Origin: Opitutia bacterium | GTDB taxonomy: Bacteria; Verrucomicrobiota; Verrucomicrobiia; Opitutales; Opitutaceae | DNA length: 6,820 nucleotides | Assembly (NCBI GenBank): GCA_003157575.1 | Contig: PMKA01000521.1 | Location: 1-6,820, forward strand | Reading direction: 5' to 3' | Shown: positions 1-5,658 of the stretch, piece after piece | Layout: the number at the start of each line of letters is the position of its first letter | Position numbering within the stretch: the stretch's first letter is position 1 | Notes under the pieces: model-generated | The model's input: only the letters and a program-made list of their open reading frames with translations | Database searches by the model: none | What the model was told of the DNA's origin: nothing | Translations under genes and position numbers: made by a program

Positions 1-1
1 C

Positions 2-913
2 CTGCGCTGGCTGCTGCTCCACGGGATCATCCTGCGCTTCCGTCCCTCAAAATCGGCCCGCGCCTACGCGAGCGTGTGGACGCCCGGGGGATCGCCGCTG
101 GTCGTCACGACGCGGAGCGTGCAACAGAAGCTCGCCGCCAGGCTCGGACCCGACATGCCGGTGGCGGTCGGCATGCGCTATGGCCGCCCGTCGATCGCAA
201 ACGCCGTGGCACAACTCGCCGCGGGCGGCGTCCGCGAACTCCTGCTCATTCCGCAATACCCGCACTACGCGATGTCGAGCTGGGAGACCGTCGCGGTGAA
301 GGTCCGGGAGGAGGTTGCGCGCCTTGCGCCCGGCATCCGCCTTGAAACGGTGCAGCCTTTCTACGGCGATGATGACTATATCGAGGCCCTTTTTGCGACA
401 ATCCAGCCGTTTCTAGCCAGGCCCCACGACCACCTGCTGTTCAGCTATCACGGCATTCCCGTCAGGCACCTGCGCAAGGCGGATTCCTCCCGCGCCCACT
501 GCACGGTGGCGCCCGATTGCTGCAACACCTGCAGTCCGGCCCACGCGACCTGCTACAGGGCGCAAGTCATGCGCACGACGCAACTTCTCGCCCGTCGCGC
601 CGGCCTCGACTCCGGGCGCTATTCCATCTCCTTTCAATCCCGCCTGGCAGGCGAACCCTGGCTTGAACCCTACACCGATCGGGAATTGAAGCGCCTTGCC
701 GCCCGGGGGCTGAAGCGGCTGCTGATAATCACCCCCGCGTTCACAGCCGACTGCCTTGAGACGCTGGAGGAGATCCGGATTGCGGGCCGGTCGGCCTTTC
801 TCGCAGCGGGCGGCGAGTCGGTTGAACACATCCCCTGCCTGAACGATCACCCGGCCTACATCGATTTCCTGGCGGGACGCGTGCGGCGCTGGCAGGAAGA
901 AAAAGGGCAGTGA
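2..913 (+). CDS. hemH: Ferrochelatase (5' partial)
   Basis: Ferrochelatase inserts Fe2+ into protoporphyrin IX, the last step of protoheme synthesis, in the cytoplasm or at the inner face of the membrane. The frame is open from base 2 (LRWLLLHGIILRF...), so the true start lies upstream; 303 residues are visible of a family norm of about 320-350. Family motifs seen are: IPQYPHYAMSSWE; SYHGIP with the catalytic His at 449-451; FQSRLAGEPWLEPYTD; and ADCLETLEEI with the conserved acidic-site Glu at 758-760. Between the His motif and the FQSR motif lie five Cys (codons at 500, 518, 521, 530, 551; pattern C-X5-CC-X2-C-X6-C), which may bind an iron-sulfur cluster. An ATG-like internal start (GTG at 74) is not the real one, because the homologous sequence continues upstream of it. 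The gene ends at TGA 911-913. Identity is very secure; the cluster is inferred. Confidence 0.97.
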   Translation: MRWLLLHGIILRFRPSKSARAYASVWTPGGSPLVVTTRSVQQKLAARLGPDMPVAVGMRYGRPSIANAVAQLAAGGVRELLLIPQYPHYAMSSWETVAVKVREEVARLAPGIRLETVQPFYGDDDYIEALFATIQPFLARPHDHLLFSYHGIPVRHLRKADSSRAHCTVAPDCCNTCSPAHATCYRAQVMRTTQLLARRAGLDSGRYSISFQSRLAGEPWLEPYTDRELKRLAARGLKRLLIITPAFTADCLETLEEIRIAGRSAFLAAGGESVEHIPCLNDHPAYIDFLAGRVRRWQEEKGQ

Positions 914-933
914 CCGGGACCGGCCGCCCGGTC
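912..933 (+). terminator. Candidate hairpin at the hemH stop codon
   Basis: GACCGGG (912-918) and CCCGGTC (927-933) form a perfect 7-bp stem with an 8-base GC-rich loop, starting inside the hemH stop codon. No T-run follows, so this is not a textbook intrinsic terminator. It could be a weak or Rho-assisted terminator, an mRNA 3'-end stabiliser, or chance in GC-rich DNA. Confidence 0.3.
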
Positions 934-1059
934 TGACCGTCGAAAACAAGGCCGCCGCCCTCCTGAAAACCGGGCCGGATGGGGAGGCAATCAGCCCGCC
1001 CCCAAAAGAAATTAACCATTTTTCTCTTAACAACCCGCCGAGATTGCCCACGCTTCCAG

Positions 1060-1090
1060 CAGCGTTACACGCTGGCGCCGTCGTGGCGCC
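1060..1090 (+). promoter_or_regulatory. Two adjacent small hairpins upstream of the kinase start
   Basis: CAGCG (1060-1064) pairs with CGCTG (1070-1074) over a 5-base loop. Immediately after it, GGCGCC (1074-1079) pairs with GGCGCC (1085-1090) over the loop GTCGT. The second stem ends 21 bases before the proposed GTG start of the hybrid kinase. If this stretch is transcribed, the two stems could form a structured leader near the ribosome-binding region. No convincing -35/-10 pair or Shine-Dalgarno sequence was found in 914-1111; an AT-rich patch at about 1010-1032 is the most likely promoter region. Function is inference. Confidence 0.25.
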
Positions 1091-1111
1091 GCTTGAACGC
1101 ACAAGTTCCTC

Positions 1112-3769
1112 GTGGCGAATTCCTCGCAAACGCAGTCCGTTGTCGCAACCGGCAGCAACGCCCGTTGTGTGACCGAGGCGGTGCTCGTCCTGAATGCAAG
1201 CGGAAAAATTCTGCTTGCTGACGCCGGTGCATGTTCCCTCTGGAACGCGGGTGAGGCCGGCCTAAACGACGGGCATTTCGCCGCGCTTTTCGCCTTCGAC
1301 GTCACTTCGGGCGACGCCCACTGGCTTGAATCGCAATGGGACGCGCTGCTGGCTTCGGCCTCCCCGGGCCCGCTGCGGCTTGCGGCTCAGCCTGTGAAGG
1401 GAGACCGCCTTGATGTCTCCGTTCGCCTGGAAAAGGCGAAACTGGCCGCGGAGCCGGGCTACATCGCGTTCGTGAAACCGGTGGGGCCTCGCGCCTCGGA
1501 TGAAGATCTGATCACGATTCTGGGGGACCGCGGCCCGGTCGGCTTCTTCGACCTCAATTTCAAGGCCGGAACGTTCCATTACTCAACGGCATGGAAAAAA
1601 CAGCTGGGGTATGGCGACGGCGAACTCGACGCCACATTCGACACCTGGCGCAAGCTGCTTCATCCGGAGGATTCCAGCGCGGCGCCCGACCGGGCCTCCA
1701 AGAAATCCGCCCGCGGCGCCCGCACCTTCTCCACAGAATATCGGATGCGCCATAAAAAGGGCCACTTTGTCTGGCTGCAGGGCATCGGCCTCCAGGTGAT
1801 CGGCGCCAACGGCGAGATTGAGCGCGTGGTCGGGGTGCACATCGACATCTCGGAGCGCAAGGAGTTCGAAGACGCGGCCCTCGAAAGCGAGGATCGCTTT
1901 GAGGAGCTCTCCGGTCCGGGCCCGCTCGGAGCCTTCGACCTGAATTTCGCGGCCGGGCGCCACTGGTTCTCCCCGTCCTGGAAACGCCTGCTCGGCTATG
2001 CCCCGGAGGAGCTGGTCGACAATCCCGACGTGCTCGCCCGCGCCCTGCATCCGGACGACACTCCCGCCGGCCTGAAGGAATTCTTTCTCTCCCGGAACCC
2101 CGGGCAGACCTCCTACATCGAGCTTTGCCGGCTGCGTCACAAGGACGGCCGCTATCTCTGGGTGCTCGGCGGCGTTTTCCGTCATATCTCCCGCAAGCGC
2201 GAATTGCTCCGGGTCATCGGCTTCCACCTGGCGCTGCCCCCGGAGCTGCCGGCGATCGGGAACCAGACGCTCCCCTCCGCATTGCTGGCCGGCGCACTCG
2301 GCGAATTGCGCGAGGGCGTCGTGTTTGCCGATGCCACCGGGCGCGCAATATGGGCGAACGACAAGGCCGTCCAGCTTCTCGGCCAGGCGCCGGACGAACT
2401 TCGCGGCCGTTCCCTCGTCGAGCTCCTGCCGCTGGTCCACTGCGCCACGGGCCACACGGTCGAATTCCCTTCCGCCCGTCTTTTCGATCTCGGCGAAATG
2501 GTGCAGCTGAACAACGACTATTCGCTCGACCGCGGCGAGGGAGCCAGGCCCGAGCCGATCGTCTTCAGCGCGCGCCCCGTTTCCGATTCTTCCGGCCGGA
2601 TAATCGGCGCAGTGGTCGTCCTCCGCAATCCCCAGGAGATGACGCTGACGCCTGAGGAGCTGATTCGGGCCAATCGCTTTGAATCCCTGGGCGTGCTCGC
2701 CGGCGGCATCGCCCACGATTTCAACAATCTTCTCACGACGATTCTCGGGGGCATTTCGCTCGCCAAGGACAACCGGGACTATTCCCGCCTCGACGACAGC
2801 GAAAAATCCTGCCTGGCGGCGAAGGGCCTGACCAAACAACTTCTCACCTTCGCCAAGGGAGAGACCGCTGTGCAGACGGTGCTCGCGCCGGTCACGGTGT
2901 TGAAGGACGCGGTCCGCGTCGCCACCGCCGGCGCCACCACAGAGGTGATCGTCGAGGTCGCTCCCGGGACCGGCAACGTCCTCGGCGACCGCGCACAACT
3001 CTTGCAGGTCTTCCAGAACCTCGTCGTCAACGCGACCCAGGCGATGCCCGAGGGGCGTTTTGGCCACATCTGGCTTCGCGCCGCCAACACAACCCTTGCC
3101 GAGGGCCAGGTCTCCTCCCTCCCGGCGGGGGATTATGTGCAGTTCGACGTGCAGGACGACGGCTGCGGCATCCCGCCGGAGAACATCGCGAAGATCTTCG
3201 CGGCGTTTTTTACGACGAAAAAGACCGGTACCGGCCTCGGCCTCGCAACCGTGCTCGATGTCGTCCGAAAACACGGCGGCCAGATTGGGGTGGATTCCAC
3301 CGTCGGCTCCGGCACCACGTTCACGGTCTTCCTGCCCCGGGCCGGCCAGCCGGTCGAAGTCGAGGCCCGCCGCGCGCCGACGCTCCGCTTCGGAACCGGC
3401 CGCATCCTGTTCATGGATGACGACGACAAGATCTGCGAGATCACCGGAGGCATGCTGGAGAGTCTCGAGTACAAGTACGACATCGCGAAGAAGGGCGAGG
3501 AGGCCGTCGCGCTCTACAAGCGTTTCCTCAACATCGGCAAGCCCTACGACGTGGTTATCATGGACCTCACCATCGTCGGCGGAATGGGCGGCGAGGAGGC
3601 CTTCAAACAATTGCACGAGCTGGACCCCGAGATGCGCGCAATCGTTTCCAGCGGCTACGACAGCGAGGAGATGGCGAAGAAGTACCTCGACATGGGATTC
3701 TGCGGCTACCTCACAAAGCCTTACCGCGTGACGGACCTGAGCCGCATCCTGAAGACCGTGCTCGGCTGA
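1112..3769 (+). CDS. Cytoplasmic PAS-rich hybrid sensor histidine kinase
   Basis: This 885-residue protein is a two-component hybrid kinase that should autophosphorylate on His and pass the phosphate to its own receiver. A weak PAS-like domain lies at about 20-123. Two PAS_3-type domains lie at about 133-250 and 262-372 and resemble each other (both have GP[VL]G.FDLNF, LGY and LHP[ED]D), which suggests an internal duplication. A fourth PAS lies at about 393-508. The HisKA segment contains AHDFNNLL with phospho-acceptor His535. The ATPase has its N box around Asn640, G1 at DDGCGIP (682-688) and G2 at GTGLGL (706-711). The C-terminal receiver has acidic residues 769-772, phospho-acceptor Asp818, Ser846 and Lys869. 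No membrane segment or signal peptide is seen, so it senses an internal signal, which is unknown. The start is GTG (1112), the first start after an in-frame TGA at 1094-1096; GTG at 1169 is an alternative. No Shine-Dalgarno sequence is visible. No partner regulator is adjacent. Confidence 0.95.
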   Translation: MANSSQTQSVVATGSNARCVTEAVLVLNASGKILLADAGACSLWNAGEAGLNDGHFAALFAFDVTSGDAHWLESQWDALLASASPGPLRLAAQPVKGDRLDVSVRLEKAKLAAEPGYIAFVKPVGPRASDEDLITILGDRGPVGFFDLNFKAGTFHYSTAWKKQLGYGDGELDATFDTWRKLLHPEDSSAAPDRASKKSARGARTFSTEYRMRHKKGHFVWLQGIGLQVIGANGEIERVVGVHIDISERKEFEDAALESEDRFEELSGPGPLGAFDLNFAAGRHWFSPSWKRLLGYAPEELVDNPDVLARALHPDDTPAGLKEFFLSRNPGQTSYIELCRLRHKDGRYLWVLGGVFRHISRKRELLRVIGFHLALPPELPAIGNQTLPSALLAGALGELREGVVFADATGRAIWANDKAVQLLGQAPDELRGRSLVELLPLVHCATGHTVEFPSARLFDLGEMVQLNNDYSLDRGEGARPEPIVFSARPVSDSSGRIIGAVVVLRNPQEMTLTPEELIRANRFESLGVLAGGIAHDFNNLLTTILGGISLAKDNRDYSRLDDSEKSCLAAKGLTKQLLTFAKGETAVQTVLAPVTVLKDAVRVATAGATTEVIVEVAPGTGNVLGDRAQLLQVFQNLVVNATQAMPEGRFGHIWLRAANTTLAEGQVSSLPAGDYVQFDVQDDGCGIPPENIAKIFAAFFTTKKTGTGLGLATVLDVVRKHGGQIGVDSTVGSGTTFTVFLPRAGQPVEVEARRAPTLRFGTGRILFMDDDDKICEITGGMLESLEYKYDIAKKGEEAVALYKRFLNIGKPYDVVIMDLTIVGGMGGEEAFKQLHELDPEMRAIVSSGYDSEEMAKKYLDMGFCGYLTKPYRVTDLSRILKTVLG

Positions 3770-3799
3770 GGAATCCGCGCCGCGAATTCCTATTCCTCA
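3767..3799. terminator. Candidate bidirectional terminator hairpin between convergent genes
   Basis: TGAGGAAT (3767-3774) and ATTCCTCA (3792-3799) are perfect 8-base inverted repeats around a 17-base loop. An alternative shorter stem uses AGGAAT (3769-3774) and ATTCCT (3786-3791). The left arm contains the kinase TGA stop, and the right arm overlaps the minus-strand ruvC TAG stop (3790-3792). Placement between two tail-to-tail genes suits a shared transcription end. No U-run follows on either strand, so the terminator role is inferred from position and symmetry. Confidence 0.45.
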
Positions 3800-4371
3800 C
3801 GCCACGTGAACGCGTGGCATACGGCCACGCCCGCGGCGTCGGCCTCGTCGGAGGCAAGCGGCGCGCCGTGCCCCAGCAGCGCCATGATCGTCCGCTGCAT
3901 CTGCTCCTTGCTCGCACGGCCCACGCCGACGACCGCCTGTTTCACCCGCAGCGGAGGGTACTCGAAAACCGGCTTTCCCCGCAACGCCGCCGCCGCGATC
4001 GCCGCGCCGCGGGCCGCGCCCAGGATCTGCGCGGTCTGGAAGTTCTGCACATAGATCGTCTGTTCGAGCGCGACGTGACGCACGTCGGCAGTATCGAGGA
4101 ATTCGTCCACCGCCCGGTGAATCTCCGCCAGCGCCCCGGCCATCGAAACCCGTGACGGGACGCGCACCGTCCGCGCCCGGAGGAGCAGCGCCTGGCGCCC
4201 TGCAGCGAATTCAATCAGCGCGAGGCCGGTTCCCCTGAGGCTGGGATCGATGCCCAGCACCCGGCCCGAAAATGGTCGGCGGACCCCGTCGCCGGCGTTC
4301 TGCCGGGCCGGCGCAGCCAGCCTGCCTTCGATCTTCGCCTTCCACATCTGCCTGACCGACATTCGTGCCAT
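3790..4371 (-). CDS. ruvC: Crossover junction endodeoxyribonuclease RuvC
   Basis: RuvC resolves Holliday junctions by paired nicking during homologous recombination, acting with the RuvAB branch-migration motor. It has an RNase H-like fold and works as a dimer with Mg2+. The 193-residue product shows VLGIDPSLRGTG with Asp42, VALEQ with Glu103, and SDEADAAG with Asp175 and Asp178. The spacings between these residues are close to those of E. coli Asp7, Glu66, Asp138 and Asp141. Lys144 and Lys155 (in the VKQAVVGVG...SK region) match the conserved basic residues. The chosen start is the ATG complementary to 4369-4371 (MARMSVRQMW...). An ATG three codons later (4362) is also possible, and upstream GTG codons extend the frame to 4431, but that added peptide does not look like RuvC. 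About 37 residues precede the first motif, against about 5 in E. coli. No ruvA or ruvB is adjacent. No Shine-Dalgarno sequence is visible. Confidence 0.95.
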   Translation of the reverse strand: MARMSVRQMWKAKIEGRLAAPARQNAGDGVRRPFSGRVLGIDPSLRGTGLALIEFAAGRQALLLRARTVRVPSRVSMAGALAEIHRAVDEFLDTADVRHVALEQTIYVQNFQTAQILGAARGAAIAAAALRGKPVFEYPPLRVKQAVVGVGRASKEQMQRTIMALLGHGAPLASDEADAAGVAVCHAFTWREE

Positions 4372-4502
4372 GAATGAAATCACGGAATACAGGCCAACCC
4401 GGCAAAGGGAACACTTATCAGCGCCAACCACGCCACCGCACCCCAGCGTCCACCCCGTCCTTCTTTGACACCTTCATTCCCGGTCTTGTCAGCCGCATCG
4501 CA

Positions 4503-4550
4503 GCTCCGCCTTCGAAAGCTACGTGTGTTCCGTAGCCTCGGCGAAGGAGT
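4503..4550. repeat. Imperfect palindromic repeat element
   Basis: GCTACG (4518-4523) pairs with CGTAGC (4531-4536) around a 7-base loop. Outside this, CCTTCG (4509-4514) faces CGAAGG (4542-4547), with a small bulge and further CTCC/GGAG matches at the ends. The whole forms a stem of about 20 bases with mismatches. From memory, sequences of the form CCTTCG...GCTACG...CGTAGC...CGAAGG are dispersed in many bacterial genomes, so this is probably one copy of an intergenic palindromic family. Copy number cannot be judged from one window. Confidence 0.6.
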
Positions 4551-4608
4551 ACGATGCCCAGGCAACCTTTTCGAATGCCAGTGTGGAAAACCGCCCAGTT
4601 TTCTCAAA

Positions 4609-4630
4609 GAGCCTGAGCCTGTCGAAGGCC
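4609..4630. repeat. Short dispersed palindromic element (CCTTCGACAGGCTCAGG type)
   Basis: The minus strand of 4612-4628 reads CCTTCGACAGGCTCAGG, a short motif I recognise as widespread between genes in many bacteria. Its core GCCT-GTCGA-AGGC (4617-4629 on the plus strand) forms a 4-bp stem with a 5-base loop. It lies about 60 bases from the larger palindrome at 4503-4550, so two dispersed elements are clustered here. Function is unknown. Confidence 0.55.
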
Positions 4631-4680
4631 CACGAAGTCAGATCGTGACGAAAGACGACTCCAGTTCGGGCAGGCGCACC

Positions 4681-4721
4681 AACCACAAACCACAAATCCC
4701 CCCCTTTCGGGTTTGCCCCCC
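4681..4721. repeat. Tandem 7-mer followed by C7 and C6 runs
   Basis: AACCACA is repeated head to tail at 4681-4687 and 4688-4694. It is followed by a run of seven C (4698-4704), a small CCC-TTTC-GGG stem (4702-4711) and a run of six C (4716-4721). On the minus strand these are G7 and G6 tracts 11 bases apart. Such tracts can slip during replication and might form quadruplex-like structures. No gene is supported across them. Confidence 0.5.
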
Positions 4722-5019
4722 GTCGCAGAGGTAATATGTGAGACATAACCCCATAAGATCGACTCTCCTGGTCTCCGCCCTGCCGACCAACCGCAGGGGA
4801 TTGTTCGTGATGCGCCCCTGCCTCTCCAGCCAGTTGAATCAAGGTACAGTTTATGGCCTGGCAGGCCTCGGAATGAGCGTTCCCGAGAATGCAAAGCACA
4901 ACCAAGATGCAAGAATTTCAGTTTGACACAAGCGGCGGATTAACATCACAGATAAAGTTCATCTGTCGAGATGCCCTGTCCCATAAGGCGATTACTCCGA
5001 AGTTTCTTCTGATTAGGGC

Positions 5020-5037
5020 CTTCCCCCGTTTTTCGGA
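5020..5037 (+). promoter_or_regulatory. Pyrimidine-rich leader before the 186-aa gene
   Basis: CTTCCCCC-G-TTTTT-CGGA lies 12 to 29 bases before the ATG at 5050. No Shine-Dalgarno sequence is present in the preceding 20 bases. A near copy (C5 then T5) precedes the next gene at 5639-5654, and both genes begin ATG-AAA-TC. The pair suggests a shared translation-initiation leader, perhaps read through ribosomal protein S1, or a duplicated 5' region. Function is inference. Confidence 0.35.
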
Positions 5038-5049
5038 CCTTTTATCTCC

Positions 5050-5610
5050 ATGAAATCCTCCGTGTCAGGTATTCTCGTTTTGTCATGCAGCTGCCTGCTG
5101 ACCCCGGTGTTGCGGGCGGATGCGTCTTCGGCGGGCGCCAGTGCGGCGCCTGCGGGTTCGTCCGCCTCCGCGGACAGCGCGGCTGCGGCGGGACCTGTTC
5201 AGGCGGAGCTGACGATCGTCGCCGCCGCTCAAAGGGCGGCCTGCGCCGACGATGATTCAGGGACGGACGCGCAGCTGAGCGCGTCGGGTGGATTAAAGCT
5301 CGTCCCGAGCGTTGCCCTGGCGCGCCGCGCGGCAGTGGTCTGCGGGCAACTCCAAAACGACAACGAATACCCGCGGGCAATCAAGCTGGCCCAGCGTGCA
5401 ATCGCCCGATTGGCGGAAATGAAGGAAGGTAACGACGCTGACCGCGAAGAACGCCTCTATTGGGAGGCATTGTTGGAGGGACGAATTCTCGATCACAAAG
5501 CCAAGGCAATCGTCCTGTTGGAAGCAGCAAGGGCGCTGAAGCCGGACGACGACCGTGTGCTCGACCTCGATTTGGAATTTTCAAAGGCCGTCGCTCAATT
5601 CGGACACTAA
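5050..5610 (+). CDS. Exported hypothetical protein with TPR-like helical half
   Basis: I do not recognise a named family. The 186-residue product starts with a clear Sec signal peptide (MKSSVSGILVLSCSCLLTPV..., probable cleavage after Ala23 in LRA-D). An Ala/Ser/Gly-rich linker follows at about 24-51. Residues 85-186 are predicted by eye to be amphipathic helices with the Ala and Leu spacing of tetratricopeptide-type repeats: about 88-124 (YPRAIKLAQRAIARL), 131-148 and 150-184 (AIVLLEAARALKPDDDRVL, typical of a TPR end). Two Cys remain in the mature part (65, 98). Cys13 does not sit in a good lipobox. The product is likely periplasmic or extracellular and could be a scaffold or binding partner. 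The start is ATG 5050, supported by the signal peptide; no Shine-Dalgarno sequence. The RHS-type gene begins 48 bases downstream, so co-transcription is plausible, and a role in its export or binding is a guess. Confidence 0.8.
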   Translation: MKSSVSGILVLSCSCLLTPVLRADASSAGASAAPAGSSASADSAAAAGPVQAELTIVAAAQRAACADDDSGTDAQLSASGGLKLVPSVALARRAAVVCGQLQNDNEYPRAIKLAQRAIARLAEMKEGNDADREERLYWEALLEGRILDHKAKAIVLLEAARALKPDDDRVLDLDLEFSKAVAQFGH

Positions 5611-5638
5611 AGTGGGTACATCCCCTGCCACGATGGAT

Positions 5639-5654
5639 CTTCCCCCTTTTTGAA
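5639..5654 (+). promoter_or_regulatory. Pyrimidine-rich leader before the RHS-type gene
   Basis: CTTCCCCC-TTTTT-GAA ends 4 bases before the ATG at 5659. It matches the leader at 5020-5037 except for one inserted base and a longer spacer there. No Shine-Dalgarno sequence is seen. It sits in the 48-base gap after the 186-aa gene, where no terminator hairpin is apparent, so it is more likely a translation leader than a separate promoter. Confidence 0.35.
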
Positions 5655-5658
5655 CCCC

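Larger units (their letters stand above)
4372..5049. other. Intergenic, repeat-bearing region without a convincing gene
   Basis: About 680 bases separate the divergent ruvC (minus) and the exported-protein gene at 5050 (plus). It must hold promoters for both, but I could not pin either. It contains the palindromic elements at 4503-4550 and 4609-4630, and the tandem 7-mer and C-runs at 4681-4721, each listed separately. Open frames on both strands (for example plus 4465-4734 and 4738-4926, minus 4519-4905) have unbiased composition, cross the repeats and resemble no family I know. From about 4730 to 5049 the DNA is less GC-rich than the genes on the left; I see only a small CATCT/AGATG stem (4960-4973) there. 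A decayed mobile element is possible but not demonstrable from this sequence. Confidence 0.6.

Noticed and set aside
413..1129. 238-codon minus-strand frame
   Set aside because: It overlaps most of hemH and then the hairpin-bearing gap. Its translation matches no family I know and is explained as the complement of hemH.
1583..3616. 677-codon open frame on the minus strand
   Set aside because: It lies wholly opposite the hybrid kinase, whose motifs are unmistakable. Long antisense frames are common in GC-rich genes, and its translation shows low-complexity H/D/G-rich sequence without any family motif.
3060..3731. 223-codon plus-strand frame inside the kinase
   Set aside because: Its translation is an Arg/Ser/Ala-rich shifted-frame shadow of the ATPase and receiver domains.
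4681..4721. CRISPR or longer tandem array
   Set aside because: Only two 7-base units occur, with no spacers and no cas genes in the window.
4465..4734. 89-codon plus-strand frame
   Set aside because: It runs through two palindromic repeats and the C-runs, has no initiation signal and resembles no protein family.
4519..4905. 128-codon minus-strand frame (and 4604-4912 in another frame)
   Set aside because: It also crosses the dispersed repeats and G-tracts. It looks like the kind of translation often mis-annotated over repeats. No motif or start signal supports it.
4738..4926. 62-codon plus-strand frame before the exported-protein gene
   Set aside because: It has a GTG start, no Shine-Dalgarno sequence and unbiased composition, with no recognisable domain. 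It could be a remnant but cannot be supported.
4923..4956. TTGACA with downstream TAACAT or GATAAA as a promoter for the gene at 5050
   Set aside because: The -35 box is perfect, but candidate -10 boxes sit 12 or 22 bases away, and nothing good lies at 16-18. It may be chance.
5086..5094. Lipoprotein signal at Cys13 or Cys15 of the 186-aa protein
   Set aside because: The preceding residues (VLS, SCS) fit the lipobox poorly and the hydrophobic stretch would be too short. Ordinary cleavage after Ala23 fits better.
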